The notes under the pieces were generated by a model, which saw nothing but the letters and a program-made list of their open reading frames with translations, had not been told where the DNA came from and ran no database searches. Below, piece after piece: positions 34,757-43,692 of a stretch of DNA of 64,000 bases; position 1 is the stretch's first letter; every line of letters begins with the position of its first letter. Position numbers and translations under genes: made by a program. The stretch is from assembly GCF_003700275.1 (NCBI RefSeq), contig NZ_RBRE01000017.1:62001-126000 (forward strand). The letters run 5' to 3'. The DNA comes from Pseudomonas cichorii (lineage in GTDB: Bacteria > Pseudomonadota > Gammaproteobacteria > Pseudomonadales > Pseudomonadaceae).

Positions 34757-35587
34757 ATGCTCAACCCTCATTTGGTCCCTGCCGCTGGCCCGCTGGAACT
34801 GATCCGCAGCCTGTGGCATCACCGCCAGCTCATCATGACCATGACCAGACGCGAGGTAGTCGGCCGCTATCGTGGCTCGGTCATGGGTATTGCGTGGTCG
34901 TTCTTCAATCCGGTGCTGATGCTGGCGGTCTATACCTTCGTGTTCTCGGAAATCTTTCAGGCGCGCTGGAGCGGGCAGGAAACCGGCAAGGGCGAGTTTG
35001 CCATTCTGCTGTTCGTGGGAATGATTGTTCACGGCCTGTTTGCCGAATGCGCAAACCGCTCGGCGTCGCTGATCATTTCCAACAACAACTATGTAAAGAA
35101 AGTCCTGTTCCCGCTTGAGATCCTGCCAGTGGTGACATTGGGCTCGGCGATCTTTCATGCGTTGATCAGTCTGCTTGTGCTGTTGCTGGCGCAACTTCTG
35201 CTCACGCATACGTTGCCGATAACGGCCATTACCTTTCCGCTGGTCCTGCTGCCCTTGCTGATCGCGACGCTGGGTTTTAGCTGGCTGCTGGCTGCGTTGG
35301 GCGTTTACCTCAGGGATGTAGGGCAATTCATTGGCGTACTGACCACGGTTCTGCTGTTCCTGTCTCCCGTGCTGTATCCGGTCGCCGCCTTGCCGGTGGC
35401 GTATCAACCCTGGCTGAAACTCAACCCGCTGACGTACATCATCGAGGAAAGCCGCAACGTGCTGTTGTCCGGGCTCTGGCCGCAATGGGACAGCCTGGCA
35501 CTGGCGCTGCTGGTGGGGTTTGGCTTCGCGGCGCTGGGCTTTGGCTTCTTTCAGAAAACTCGCAAAGGGTTTGCCGATGTCCTCTGA
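34757..35587 (+). CDS. wzm: O-antigen ABC transporter permease
   Basis: A 276-residue ABC-2 permease with six hydrophobic segments. MTRREVVGRYRGSVMGIAWSF is the amphipathic gate helix typical of Wzm, followed by NPVLMLAVYTFVFSEIFQAR. YVKKVLFPLEILP and NPLTYIIEESRNVLL are further signatures. It exports finished polysaccharide attached to undecaprenyl diphosphate across the inner membrane. wzt overlaps its 3' end by 11 bp, so the two subunits are made together. Confidence 0.95.
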   Translation: MLNPHLVPAAGPLELIRSLWHHRQLIMTMTRREVVGRYRGSVMGIAWSFFNPVLMLAVYTFVFSEIFQARWSGQETGKGEFAILLFVGMIVHGLFAECANRSASLIISNNNYVKKVLFPLEILPVVTLGSAIFHALISLLVLLLAQLLLTHTLPITAITFPLVLLPLLIATLGFSWLLAALGVYLRDVGQFIGVLTTVLLFLSPVLYPVAALPVAYQPWLKLNPLTYIIEESRNVLLSGLWPQWDSLALALLVGFGFAALGFGFFQKTRKGFADVL

Positions 35588-36941
35588 TGAAATAGCCATC
35601 AGCGTACGCGATGTCTCCAAGTGCTTTTACAGCTACGAGCGGCCCGTGGACCGTTTGCTGCACTCCATCGTGCCCAGAGTACAGTCGCTGCTGGGACGAC
35701 CCGCCCGAACCTATGGCCGGGAATTCTGGGCGCTGCGCAATATCGATTTTGAAGTCGCCAAAGGCGAAACCGTGGCCGTGGTCGGGCGCAACGGCTCGGG
35801 AAAATCGACGCTGTTGCAGATCATCTGCGGCACCTTGATCCCCACCGGCGGAGCAGTCGAAACCCAGGGCCGGGTGGCGGCCCTGCTGGAGCTGGGTTCG
35901 GGTTTCAACCCGGAGTTCACCGGCCGGGAGAACGTCTACCTGAATGCTTCGGTGCTGGGCCTGGCGCGCGAAGAAGTCGAGCAGCGCTTCAGTGCGATTG
36001 CCGACTTTGCCGATATCGGCGAGTTCATGGATCAGCAGGTCAAGACTTACTCCAGCGGCATGGCGGTGCGCCTGGCCTTTGCAGTGCAGGCCCAGGTCGA
36101 TCCGCAAGTGCTGATTGTCGATGAGGCGCTGTCGGTCGGCGATGCGAAGTTTCAGGCCAAGTGCTTCGAGCGGCTGCGGCAACTGAAGCAGAACGGCACC
36201 AGCATTCTGTTGGTCACCCATGCCAGCGAACAGGTCGTGACCCACTGCAACCGCGCCATTCTGCTGGATAGGGGCCATGTGGAAATGATTGGCGCATCCC
36301 GGCCGGTCATCAATCGCTACATGGACCTGCTGTTCGGCCGCGACAGGCGTATCGAACCGCTGCCAAACGCGACGCTGCCGGGCAAGACGCCGGTCGATAA
36401 GCGCGAACCCCACGCACCGACCTTGAGCTTCGACCACGACGCCTACAGCTCACGCATGGGTTTCAACCGGCATGAGTATCGCTGGGGCGATGGCGCGGCC
36501 AGCCTGCTGGATTTTCATCTGGCCGCCAACGGCAACGAGTTCCCTGCCAGCATCGGGCCGGGTGAAGAGGTCGTGCTGCACCTGGCCATCCGCTTCAACC
36601 GCACGATCAGTCATCCGGTGCTGGGGTTCACGATAAAGACCAAGGAGGGCGTCACCGTCTATGGCACCAATTCCTACCTGCTGGGCTGCGCTTCCAGCCA
36701 GGACCTGTACAGCGCCGGTTCACATCTCAAGACCCGTATGAAATTCATCAACCGGCTGGCCAGCGGCGACTACTTCATCTCGATAGGCGTCGCCTCCCGG
36801 GAAGGGGAAGACATCATTCCCCATGACCGCCGCTATGACTCCATTCACTTCGTTGTCGCTCCGACCACCACGCTGTTCGGCCTGGTCGATCTCGCCATTA
36901 CGATGGATTTCGACCGGGAACACCACAATGATCGAACTTGA
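35577..36941 (+). CDS. wzt: O-antigen ABC transporter ATPase with C-terminal carbohydrate-binding domain
   Basis: A 454-residue protein. The ATPase part (1-250) has Walker A VVGRNGSGKSTL (about 66-77), the signature YSSGMAVRLAFA (about 158) and Walker B VLIVDEALSVGD (about 177-188). Residues about 290-454 form a Wzt_C-type beta-sandwich (FTIKTKEGVTVYGTNSYLL), which in E. coli O9a recognises the chain-terminating cap before export. The domain implies that the chain is capped, which fits the methyltransferase-kinase fusion encoded next. The start overlaps wzm; the stop overlaps the fusion gene by 14 bp. Confidence 0.95.
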   Translation: MSSDEIAISVRDVSKCFYSYERPVDRLLHSIVPRVQSLLGRPARTYGREFWALRNIDFEVAKGETVAVVGRNGSGKSTLLQIICGTLIPTGGAVETQGRVAALLELGSGFNPEFTGRENVYLNASVLGLAREEVEQRFSAIADFADIGEFMDQQVKTYSSGMAVRLAFAVQAQVDPQVLIVDEALSVGDAKFQAKCFERLRQLKQNGTSILLVTHASEQVVTHCNRAILLDRGHVEMIGASRPVINRYMDLLFGRDRRIEPLPNATLPGKTPVDKREPHAPTLSFDHDAYSSRMGFNRHEYRWGDGAASLLDFHLAANGNEFPASIGPGEEVVLHLAIRFNRTISHPVLGFTIKTKEGVTVYGTNSYLLGCASSQDLYSAGSHLKTRMKFINRLASGDYFISIGVASREGEDIIPHDRRYDSIHFVVAPTTTLFGLVDLAITMDFDREHHNDRT

Positions 36942-39900
36942 ACACAGCGGTTATCGCCAGGATAAAAACACTCGAGTATGGGTACGCCCCGATTATCAGG
37001 GGCTGGCCTACAGCGACGGGGACGAAAGCGAAGAACGCCTGGCGCAGATCATCCGTGACGCCACAGACCTGTCGGTGCTGTCCGGCGAATTGAGCAGGCA
37101 TTGCAGCGACTGGGCATCGCTGTATCACCTGGGCCGGGCACGCGGAAATATCCTGCGCCCCTTTGCACACCTGCTGTCAGGCCGGGTGCTGGAAATCGGG
37201 GCTGGCTGCGGCGCCATCAGCCGTTATCTGGGGGAATGCGGCGGCAGCGTCCTGAGCCTGGAAGGCAGCCTGCGTCGGGCCGCCATAGCCGCAAGCCGCA
37301 CCCGCGACCTGGACAACGTCAGCGTCGTGGCCGAACGCTTCGAGCAGTTCAACCCGGCGCAGCGCTTCGATGTCATTACCCTGATCGGCGTTCTGGAATA
37401 CGCCAGCATGTTTGCCCGGCAAAGCGATGCCGCCCTGGAAATGCTCAAGCGAGTCAGAAGCCTGCTGGAGCCCGATGGCGTGCTGCTGCTGGCCATTGAA
37501 AACCAGCTGGGGCTCAAGTACTTCGCCGGCGCCGCGGAAGACCACCTAAATACGCCGATGTACGGCATTGAAGGTCGCTACCGTGAGCGCGACCCCGAGA
37601 CGTTCGGCCGCAAGAGCTTGATGGCCTTGCTTGCAGAAGCCGGCTTCAGTCGTTCGGAATGCCTGTTTCCGATGCCCGATTACAAACTGCCCAACTCGAT
37701 CGTCACCCAGCGCGGTTTTGAACTGGACTGCTTCGATGCGGCGGCCCTGGCCTGGCAGAACGCCAGGAAAGATCCGCAGTTACCCGGCGCCCCCTTGTTC
37801 AACCTCGAACGCGCCTGGCCGGTGGTGGTCAGCAACGGTCTGGGCATGGAGCTGGCCAACTCCTTTCTGATCGCCGCGTCCTGTTCGCCATCGCCCGTGG
37901 TCGCCCCGGAATTGCTCGCCGCTCATTACAACGTCAATAGACAACCCGGGTACTGCAAACAGACGCTGTTCATCGAAACCGACAGCGGTATTGAAGTGCG
38001 GCATGAGCCCTTGCGCGCAGCAACGGCCATTCAGGAAGCAGGCGCCTATCGACATGTGCTTTCGCACATCGACAGGTATCGCCGTGGCCAGGCACTCAGT
38101 CAGCAATTCCTGAATATCGCCAGTGCACCCGACTGGACCCTCAAGGACTTCGGGGCTTTCATCTCACGGTATCTGGCAGCACTTGAAACGCTGCTCGAAG
38201 AACGCGGCCAGGCAACGCCACTGAACGCCCTGAATCAGCGCCTGCCGGGGCTGTTTATCGATGCCGTGCCGCACAACATTCTGCTCGATGCCCATGCTCA
38301 TCCGGCCCTGATCGATATCGAATGGGAAGTCACCGAAGGCGTGCTGCTCGGCCATTTGCTGATCCGCGCGATGTTGCTGCTGATCGCCAGCGCCCTGCCA
38401 TTGAGCCCCGGTGTGATGTCGCTGACACGCCACCAATTCATCATCCACAGCCTGCGTCATGCAGGTCTGGAGATAACCCAGCCGGAGCTGGAAGGCTTCA
38501 TCGCCAAAGAGGCAGATTTCCAGGCGTTTGCCACCGGCCTGCCAGCGCGGCACTTTCTCAACTGGGAACCCGAGCAGATCGTCAATCCACGAGAGTCCCC
38601 TGTGGAATCACGCGTTCTGGCCAAGTTGTACTACAGCGACGAGGCTGGCAACTTCAAGGAGGATTACGCGCTGAGCCTGGAAGTCCTGCCCGGCCACCAA
38701 CAATTGCAGTTTCCGCTGGCCGCGCTGAAGACCCGCCCGCAGCGGCTCCGGCTCGACCCGGTCGACCGCCATATCGCGTTCGCGGTGGATAACGTGAGGA
38801 TCCTCAAGGCGCGCACCGAAATCTGGTGCTGGGATGGCGAGCTTGCATCATTGCCTTCGGTATCCGGCCTCATGGAGATCGAAAGAGCCGGCACGTCGGT
38901 GCTGTTTATCTGCCTCGACGATGACCCGTATCTGGAACTGCCGGTAGACATGTCACAACTGAGCGATCTGCGCGCCATGGTGCTGAGGCTGGATCTGGTG
39001 CTGTACACCGACGAGGTGATCGCCCGGCGCATCAACCGCAATCTCAATTGGGCGCACCAACAGGAGTCTTCGCTACGCACGGCCTTCGAGCCATTGCATG
39101 AGCAGATTCAGACCCTCGTACTGCGTATCAATGAGCTTGAGGACAGCCAGCATCTCATCCGCAAGAATATTTCCGATGGCACCCAGGACACTGCCCAGGC
39201 CGTAGAGCGCCTGTTGCATGACCATGCGCACCGCACCAATGGCCGCGAGACGCTGATCGCCAGTCTGGAAAATGCGCTGATCAGCCAGCAGGCGGAAAAG
39301 GACACCCGCATCCACGTCCTGAACCTGCGCATCAACGAGCTGGAAAACTCCTATAGCCGGCGACTGAGCACTCCGCTGCGGCACTCGGTGATCGCAGCCC
39401 ATCGTCTGTCACATCGCCTGACCCATCTCTCGAAACGCCTGCCCTCGATTATCCAGCGCGGTGGCGGCTTCGAGGCGACCACTCGACGGGCTGTGCAGGT
39501 CTTGCAGGAACATGGCCTGCAAGGCCTGTTCGCACGGATGCGCTGGTTGCTGAACGAAAAGCCCGCCGAACCTGTAAAGGTCGAGATCGACGCAACGCCC
39601 GACCGGCATGACTATGCAGCCTGGATCAAGCAGTACGACACCCTCGATGAGCATGATCGCCAGAACATCGCACGGCGCATCGCCAGTTGGGAAAACCCTC
39701 CGCTGATCTCGGTCATCATGCCGGTATTCGATCCGCCTCTGGACCTGTTGCGCGAAGCCCTCGACAGCGTGAGAAACCAGCTATACCCGCACTGGGAGCT
39801 GTGCATTGCCGACGATGCTTCCAGCAATCCCGCGGTGCAGGAATTTCTCAAGCAGGTGCAGCAACAGAGCCCGCAGATAAAAGTCATATTCCGTCGCACC

Positions 39901-41313
39901 AACGGCCATATTTCCGAAGCCAGCAACTCGGCGCTGGAAATCGCCCAGGGGCAATACATTGCCCTGATGGACAACGATGACCTGCTGCCTGAACACGCGC
40001 TGTATTGGGTGGCCCGTAAAATCATCGAGCATCCCGACGCCGGAATCCTCTATTCGGACGAAGACAAGATCGATCGGCACGGGCAACGCAGCGCACCTTA
40101 TTTCAAGCCTGACTGGAACGAGTTTCTGTTTCGCTCGCAGAACATGATTTCCCACCTGGGCGTCTACCGGCGTGACCTGGTCGAGCAGGTGGGGCGCTTT
40201 CGGGTCAGTTTCGAGGGCTCGCAGGATTACGACCTGGCCTTGCGCTGCAGCGAAAAACTGTCTGCCGATCAGATCATTCATATCAGCCGCGTGCTGTATC
40301 ACTGGCGCATCCACGCCGGCAGCACCGCCATGGCGCCCGGTGAAAAACCCTACGCGGCCCTGGCTGGCGTGAAAGCCCTGGACGAACACCTGAAACGCAC
40401 CGCACGCCAGGGCTGGACAGAGTTGCTGCCAATGGGCATGTATCGCGTGCATTACCCGCTGCCGCAGCCTGAACCGCTGGTCAGCCTGATCATTCCGACC
40501 CGCAATGCAGGCTCGCTGGTCAAGCAATGCATCGACAGCATCCAGAACCTGACCACCTACCGCGCGTACGAAATCATCGTGGTCGATAACGGTTCCGACG
40601 ACCCTGAGTCTCTGGCGTATTTCGAGTGGCTGCGCGAGCAAGCGGGTATCAGCGTGCTCAGGGATGACGGTCCCTTCAACTATTCGGCGCTGAACAATCA
40701 GGCGGTCAAACTGGCTCGCGGCGAGCTGATCGGCCTGATCAATAACGATATTGAAGTCATCACCCCTGAATGGCTGGAGGAAATGGTTGCACTGGCCCTG
40801 CAACCCAATGTCGGGGCGGTCGGTGCCCGCTTGTGGTATCCCGATGAGCGACTTCAGCATGGCGGGGTGATTCTTGGTGTTGGCGGGATTGCCGCTCACT
40901 CGCACAAGTTTCTGTCCCGATACGAGTATGGCTATTTCGGGCGAGCGGTATTGATCCAGGAGTTTTCTGCGGTCACGGCCGCCTGCCTGGTGATCCGCAA
41001 ATCCCTGTTCGAGCAGGTCGACGGTCTGGACGAAAAGAACCTGAAAGTCGCCTTCAACGACGTCGATTTCTGCCTGCGGATCAGAGAAGCCGGATACGTC
41101 AACGTGTGGACACCTTTTGCCGAGCTGTACCATCACGAATCCGCGACCCGTGGCTTTGAAGATTCGCCGGAAAAACAACAGCGCTTCAGCCAGGAGATTG
41201 GCTACATGCTGGAGCGCTGGCCGAATATAAGAGCCGATTATGCCTACAACCCCAACCTGACCCTGGGACATGAGGATTTCGGTCTGGCCTGGCCTCCGCG
41301 TATCGATGAGTGA
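36928..41313 (+). CDS. WbdD-like methyltransferase/kinase-like/coiled-coil protein fused to two GT2 glycosyltransferases
   Basis: A 1461-residue multidomain protein. (1) Class I SAM methyltransferase, about 60-260: motif I VLEIGAGCGAISRYLG at about 88-103, then RFDVITLIGVLEYA. (2) Kinase-like region, about 300-560: FIDAVPHNILLDAH and ALIDIEWEV (about 445-470) resemble catalytic and metal loops of small-molecule kinases. (3) Coiled coil about 720-815 with two QTLVLRINELED-like repeats. (4) GT2 domain A, about 923-1150: PLISVIMPVFD and MDNDDLLP (1015). (5) GT2 domain B, about 1183-1450: PLVSLIIPTRN and INNDIEV (1272). Parts 1-3 follow WbdD, which caps and measures O9a chains. ATG at 36928 overlaps wzt. 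Domain identities are by motif; the activities are inferred. Confidence 0.85.
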   Translation: MIELEHSGYRQDKNTRVWVRPDYQGLAYSDGDESEERLAQIIRDATDLSVLSGELSRHCSDWASLYHLGRARGNILRPFAHLLSGRVLEIGAGCGAISRYLGECGGSVLSLEGSLRRAAIAASRTRDLDNVSVVAERFEQFNPAQRFDVITLIGVLEYASMFARQSDAALEMLKRVRSLLEPDGVLLLAIENQLGLKYFAGAAEDHLNTPMYGIEGRYRERDPETFGRKSLMALLAEAGFSRSECLFPMPDYKLPNSIVTQRGFELDCFDAAALAWQNARKDPQLPGAPLFNLERAWPVVVSNGLGMELANSFLIAASCSPSPVVAPELLAAHYNVNRQPGYCKQTLFIETDSGIEVRHEPLRAATAIQEAGAYRHVLSHIDRYRRGQALSQQFLNIASAPDWTLKDFGAFISRYLAALETLLEERGQATPLNALNQRLPGLFIDAVPHNILLDAHAHPALIDIEWEVTEGVLLGHLLIRAMLLLIASALPLSPGVMSLTRHQFIIHSLRHAGLEITQPELEGFIAKEADFQAFATGLPARHFLNWEPEQIVNPRESPVESRVLAKLYYSDEAGNFKEDYALSLEVLPGHQQLQFPLAALKTRPQRLRLDPVDRHIAFAVDNVRILKARTEIWCWDGELASLPSVSGLMEIERAGTSVLFICLDDDPYLELPVDMSQLSDLRAMVLRLDLVLYTDEVIARRINRNLNWAHQQESSLRTAFEPLHEQIQTLVLRINELEDSQHLIRKNISDGTQDTAQAVERLLHDHAHRTNGRETLIASLENALISQQAEKDTRIHVLNLRINELENSYSRRLSTPLRHSVIAAHRLSHRLTHLSKRLPSIIQRGGGFEATTRRAVQVLQEHGLQGLFARMRWLLNEKPAEPVKVEIDATPDRHDYAAWIKQYDTLDEHDRQNIARRIASWENPPLISVIMPVFDPPLDLLREALDSVRNQLYPHWELCIADDASSNPAVQEFLKQVQQQSPQIKVIFRRTNGHISEASNSALEIAQGQYIALMDNDDLLPEHALYWVARKIIEHPDAGILYSDEDKIDRHGQRSAPYFKPDWNEFLFRSQNMISHLGVYRRDLVEQVGRFRVSFEGSQDYDLALRCSEKLSADQIIHISRVLYHWRIHAGSTAMAPGEKPYAALAGVKALDEHLKRTARQGWTELLPMGMYRVHYPLPQPEPLVSLIIPTRNAGSLVKQCIDSIQNLTTYRAYEIIVVDNGSDDPESLAYFEWLREQAGISVLRDDGPFNYSALNNQAVKLARGELIGLINNDIEVITPEWLEEMVALALQPNVGAVGARLWYPDERLQHGGVILGVGGIAAHSHKFLSRYEYGYFGRAVLIQEFSAVTAACLVIRKSLFEQVDGLDEKNLKVAFNDVDFCLRIREAGYVNVWTPFAELYHHESATRGFEDSPEKQQRFSQEIGYMLERWPNIRADYAYNPNLTLGHEDFGLAWPPRIDE

Positions 41314-41317
41314 TGCA

Positions 41318-43330
41318 TCAGGGCAGCGGCTTGACCCGGAACCATGCCCAGCCTTTTTCGGCATGCTCGATGGATAGCGATGGGTTCTGGCGTAACAGGG
41401 CACTGTCGCTTTCGGGGGCCATGATTCGGGCCGCACCGGTCCTGTTAAAGTCCAGATGCTGCAAATTGACAAGCACCTTGACCACATCGGCCTGCGGCAC
41501 GGTTATCTGTAGTTCCTCGACAGAGGGCTGACCGAGAAACAGGAGATGCTGATAGCGGTTATAGAGCATCACTTCCCGGCCCTCAGGGTCCAGTCGCCTC
41601 CACACGCTGGCCTGGGGGTAATAAAAGACTCCGTTGACCACTTGATTACCCGAGGCGAGCAAAAACATTGCTGGTATCTGTGAGCCAAGCACAAGGACCG
41701 GGGCATCGCTCTGTACCGATGGGCTTTTCAAGTATTGCGGCGCAATCGAAAGGGAATGAAAACTCAAGGTGGTCGCCAGTGTCAGTCCCAGATTGAGGCC
41801 CAGGAATGCATACGGGCGCCCGACCAGCAGGAAGTAACTACACGCTATGGCCATGAACGTCAGAGCAAGGATGATCGGCATACTCAAACCGGTTGGCAGT
41901 GGCTCACCGAATGCCCTGATAGCCACATACACCAGCACAGCCCAAAGCAGCGCGATGCTGCCCATCACGATAGTGTTGTGGCTCCTTGCGAAGGAGGGTA
42001 TGCGGAGCGGGCGGATCAGCAGGTGAGTGAGGACCAGACAGGCCAAGCCCAGAGCAAGATCGGCTCTTTTGGATGTGACGTAAGACCACAATGAATAGTG
42101 GGACAAAGTGCGCCCGACTCCCATCAGCATATAGAGCAGAATGAACCCGATCATGACCGCCACGGCAATTTCCAGGGCCGTCAGTGAGCGTTGTCTGGCC
42201 CGCCTGATAAACAGCACCGCCAGTGGCAGGAAAAAGTAGTAAAAAGAGGCCGCTTCGCTCTGGTTGTTAAGCCGCGGCTCGGCATATTGCAGGGTCATGA
42301 TATTGGTGTAGCCCTTGAGCAGGATATGCCAGGCGATATCGCCTCCCACTTCGATGTTTCTTTGACCGGGGTATACGGTGTGCATCATGGCTTCGATGGC
42401 TTCACGTGCACTCAGCCACCAGCTTCCTGCCAGTAAACCCGCCACCAGTAACGCCAGCAGCAGCGCCAGCACCGACTCCAGGGTGATGTTCCTGTACAGC
42501 CGGTCGCGTATCGCAACTCCCACGATCAGGGCAATGAACAGATAACCCACCGTTACCTGCCAGGGCGGGTACAGCAGCAGGAAAAAACCGGCGACGGCAA
42601 CGCCTGCCAGAATGCCCAGCGGTACCAGAAGCCAGCTTTTGCGCGGCTGCAGAATTTTCAGCAGACACAGCAAGGCGATACAGGGAAAGAAAACCGCATA
42701 AGCCGGCCAGAATGACCAGGCGACCACATAGGGCGCAGAAACGAATAGCAGGCTGAACAGAAAACCTTGCCTCCAGCGACCGGGCGCCAGGGCGTGCAGG
42801 ACATGGGCCAGGGCCAGAAAACAGCCGAACAGCGGAAACCACCAGTACCAGGCCAGCGCTCTTTTCAGGTCGAAGACAAAGAAGCCCCAGGTTGCAGGTC
42901 TGGCCAGCGCCGACAGGTGCGCAACCGGCAGGCCTGTCATGCCCGCCACCAGCATGTTCTGGCCATCGAGCCCGAGCCTGTCATTGACCACCGGATAACG
43001 GGGAACATGCTGATACTGAGCGATGGCCATGGGCGTCAGGACCAGCCACTCATCACTACGTATCGCTTGTTCGCTGCCCCACACGCGAGTCATGTCTGCC
43101 TCGATGAAAGGCGACTGGCGCAACCCCAGATTCAGGGAGGAACCGCTCAACCCCAACGTCGTGAACAGCATGAACACGAGCAATACGCAGCAGCTGAACA
43201 GCAGCGGTTCTTGCAGATCGATTTTCAGCCGGGCCTTGATGCTGCGCCTGAGCAGATCTGTCCTGATGAAGCAGATCACCAGCGCAGACAGGGCAGCCAG
43301 CATCATGAGTTTGATCAGCGCAATTCCCAT
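41318..43330 (-). CDS. Large polytopic membrane protein, predicted GT-C glycosyltransferase
   Basis: A 670-residue protein with about 12-13 hydrophobic helices and a C-terminal soluble tail of about 130 residues (VVNGVFYYPQASVWRRL..., VKVLVNLQHLDFN). A large first periplasmic loop (GLRQSPFIEADMTRVWGSEQ, IRSDEWLVLTPMA) carries the acidic residues expected for a GT-C catalytic site. GT-C enzymes use polyprenyl-phosphate sugars in the periplasm. It is third in an operon with a small flippase and a GT2 lipid-sugar synthase, the layout of Gtr O-antigen modification. Stops of this gene and the convergent fusion gene are 4 bp apart. Specific family not recognised. Confidence 0.75.
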   Translation of the reverse strand: MGIALIKLMMLAALSALVICFIRTDLLRRSIKARLKIDLQEPLLFSCCVLLVFMLFTTLGLSGSSLNLGLRQSPFIEADMTRVWGSEQAIRSDEWLVLTPMAIAQYQHVPRYPVVNDRLGLDGQNMLVAGMTGLPVAHLSALARPATWGFFVFDLKRALAWYWWFPLFGCFLALAHVLHALAPGRWRQGFLFSLLFVSAPYVVAWSFWPAYAVFFPCIALLCLLKILQPRKSWLLVPLGILAGVAVAGFFLLLYPPWQVTVGYLFIALIVGVAIRDRLYRNITLESVLALLLALLVAGLLAGSWWLSAREAIEAMMHTVYPGQRNIEVGGDIAWHILLKGYTNIMTLQYAEPRLNNQSEAASFYYFFLPLAVLFIRRARQRSLTALEIAVAVMIGFILLYMLMGVGRTLSHYSLWSYVTSKRADLALGLACLVLTHLLIRPLRIPSFARSHNTIVMGSIALLWAVLVYVAIRAFGEPLPTGLSMPIILALTFMAIACSYFLLVGRPYAFLGLNLGLTLATTLSFHSLSIAPQYLKSPSVQSDAPVLVLGSQIPAMFLLASGNQVVNGVFYYPQASVWRRLDPEGREVMLYNRYQHLLFLGQPSVEELQITVPQADVVKVLVNLQHLDFNRTGAARIMAPESDSALLRQNPSLSIEHAEKGWAWFRVKPLP

Positions 43331-43349
43331 CGCTTTCGCCTCCCGGCCG

Positions 43350-43691
43350 TCATGAATAGGCAGTGATAACGATGCCGGTCATGATGGTGGCAACGCCGAT
43401 GAAATATTGAATGTGGAACCGCTCACCGAATACGAAATGGCTGGCGATGGGCACGATGACAAATGCCAGGGCCATCAGCGGATAGATCTTGCCCAGCTCG
43501 GCTTTCTGCAGAACGGCGATCCAGGCAATGGTGGTAATGCCGTACAGGAACAGCGACAGGAAAAACCAGGCGAGCATGACCGGATCGAACAGATCGCCGT
43601 TCTGGCGAAAGATCTGCGCCGTCATCTTGAACAGTATCTGACCTATGGAAATCCCCAGCACACAGGCAAACGCCATGAGGTAAGTCGCCAT
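43350..43691 (-). CDS. Small four-helix flippase-like membrane protein (EamA/SMR type)
   Basis: A 113-residue protein with four hydrophobic helices (MATYLMAFACVLGISIGQIL, MLAWFFLSLFLYGITTIAWI, KIYPLMALAFVIVPIASHF, YFIGVATIMTGIVITAY). FGERFHIQYFIGV and IAVLQKAELGKIYPL match the EamA/ArnE-like half-transporters. It probably flips the polyprenyl-phosphate sugar made by the upstream GT2, as GtrA or ArnEF do. ATG at 43691 is chosen for the typical length; the upstream 26 residues of the open frame overlap the previous gene and are unconserved. It starts directly after the GT2 stop. Confidence 0.85.
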   Translation of the reverse strand: MATYLMAFACVLGISIGQILFKMTAQIFRQNGDLFDPVMLAWFFLSLFLYGITTIAWIAVLQKAELGKIYPLMALAFVIVPIASHFVFGERFHIQYFIGVATIMTGIVITAYS

Positions 43692-43692
43692 G

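Noticed and set aside
36823..36927. 35-residue upstream extension of the WbdD-like fusion protein
   Set aside because: It lies wholly inside the wzt coding sequence in another frame; the ATG at 36928 gives a normal short overlap.
39781..41487. 568-codon frame antisense to the GT2 part of the fusion protein
   Set aside because: It crosses the ends of two real genes and has no recognisable motifs.
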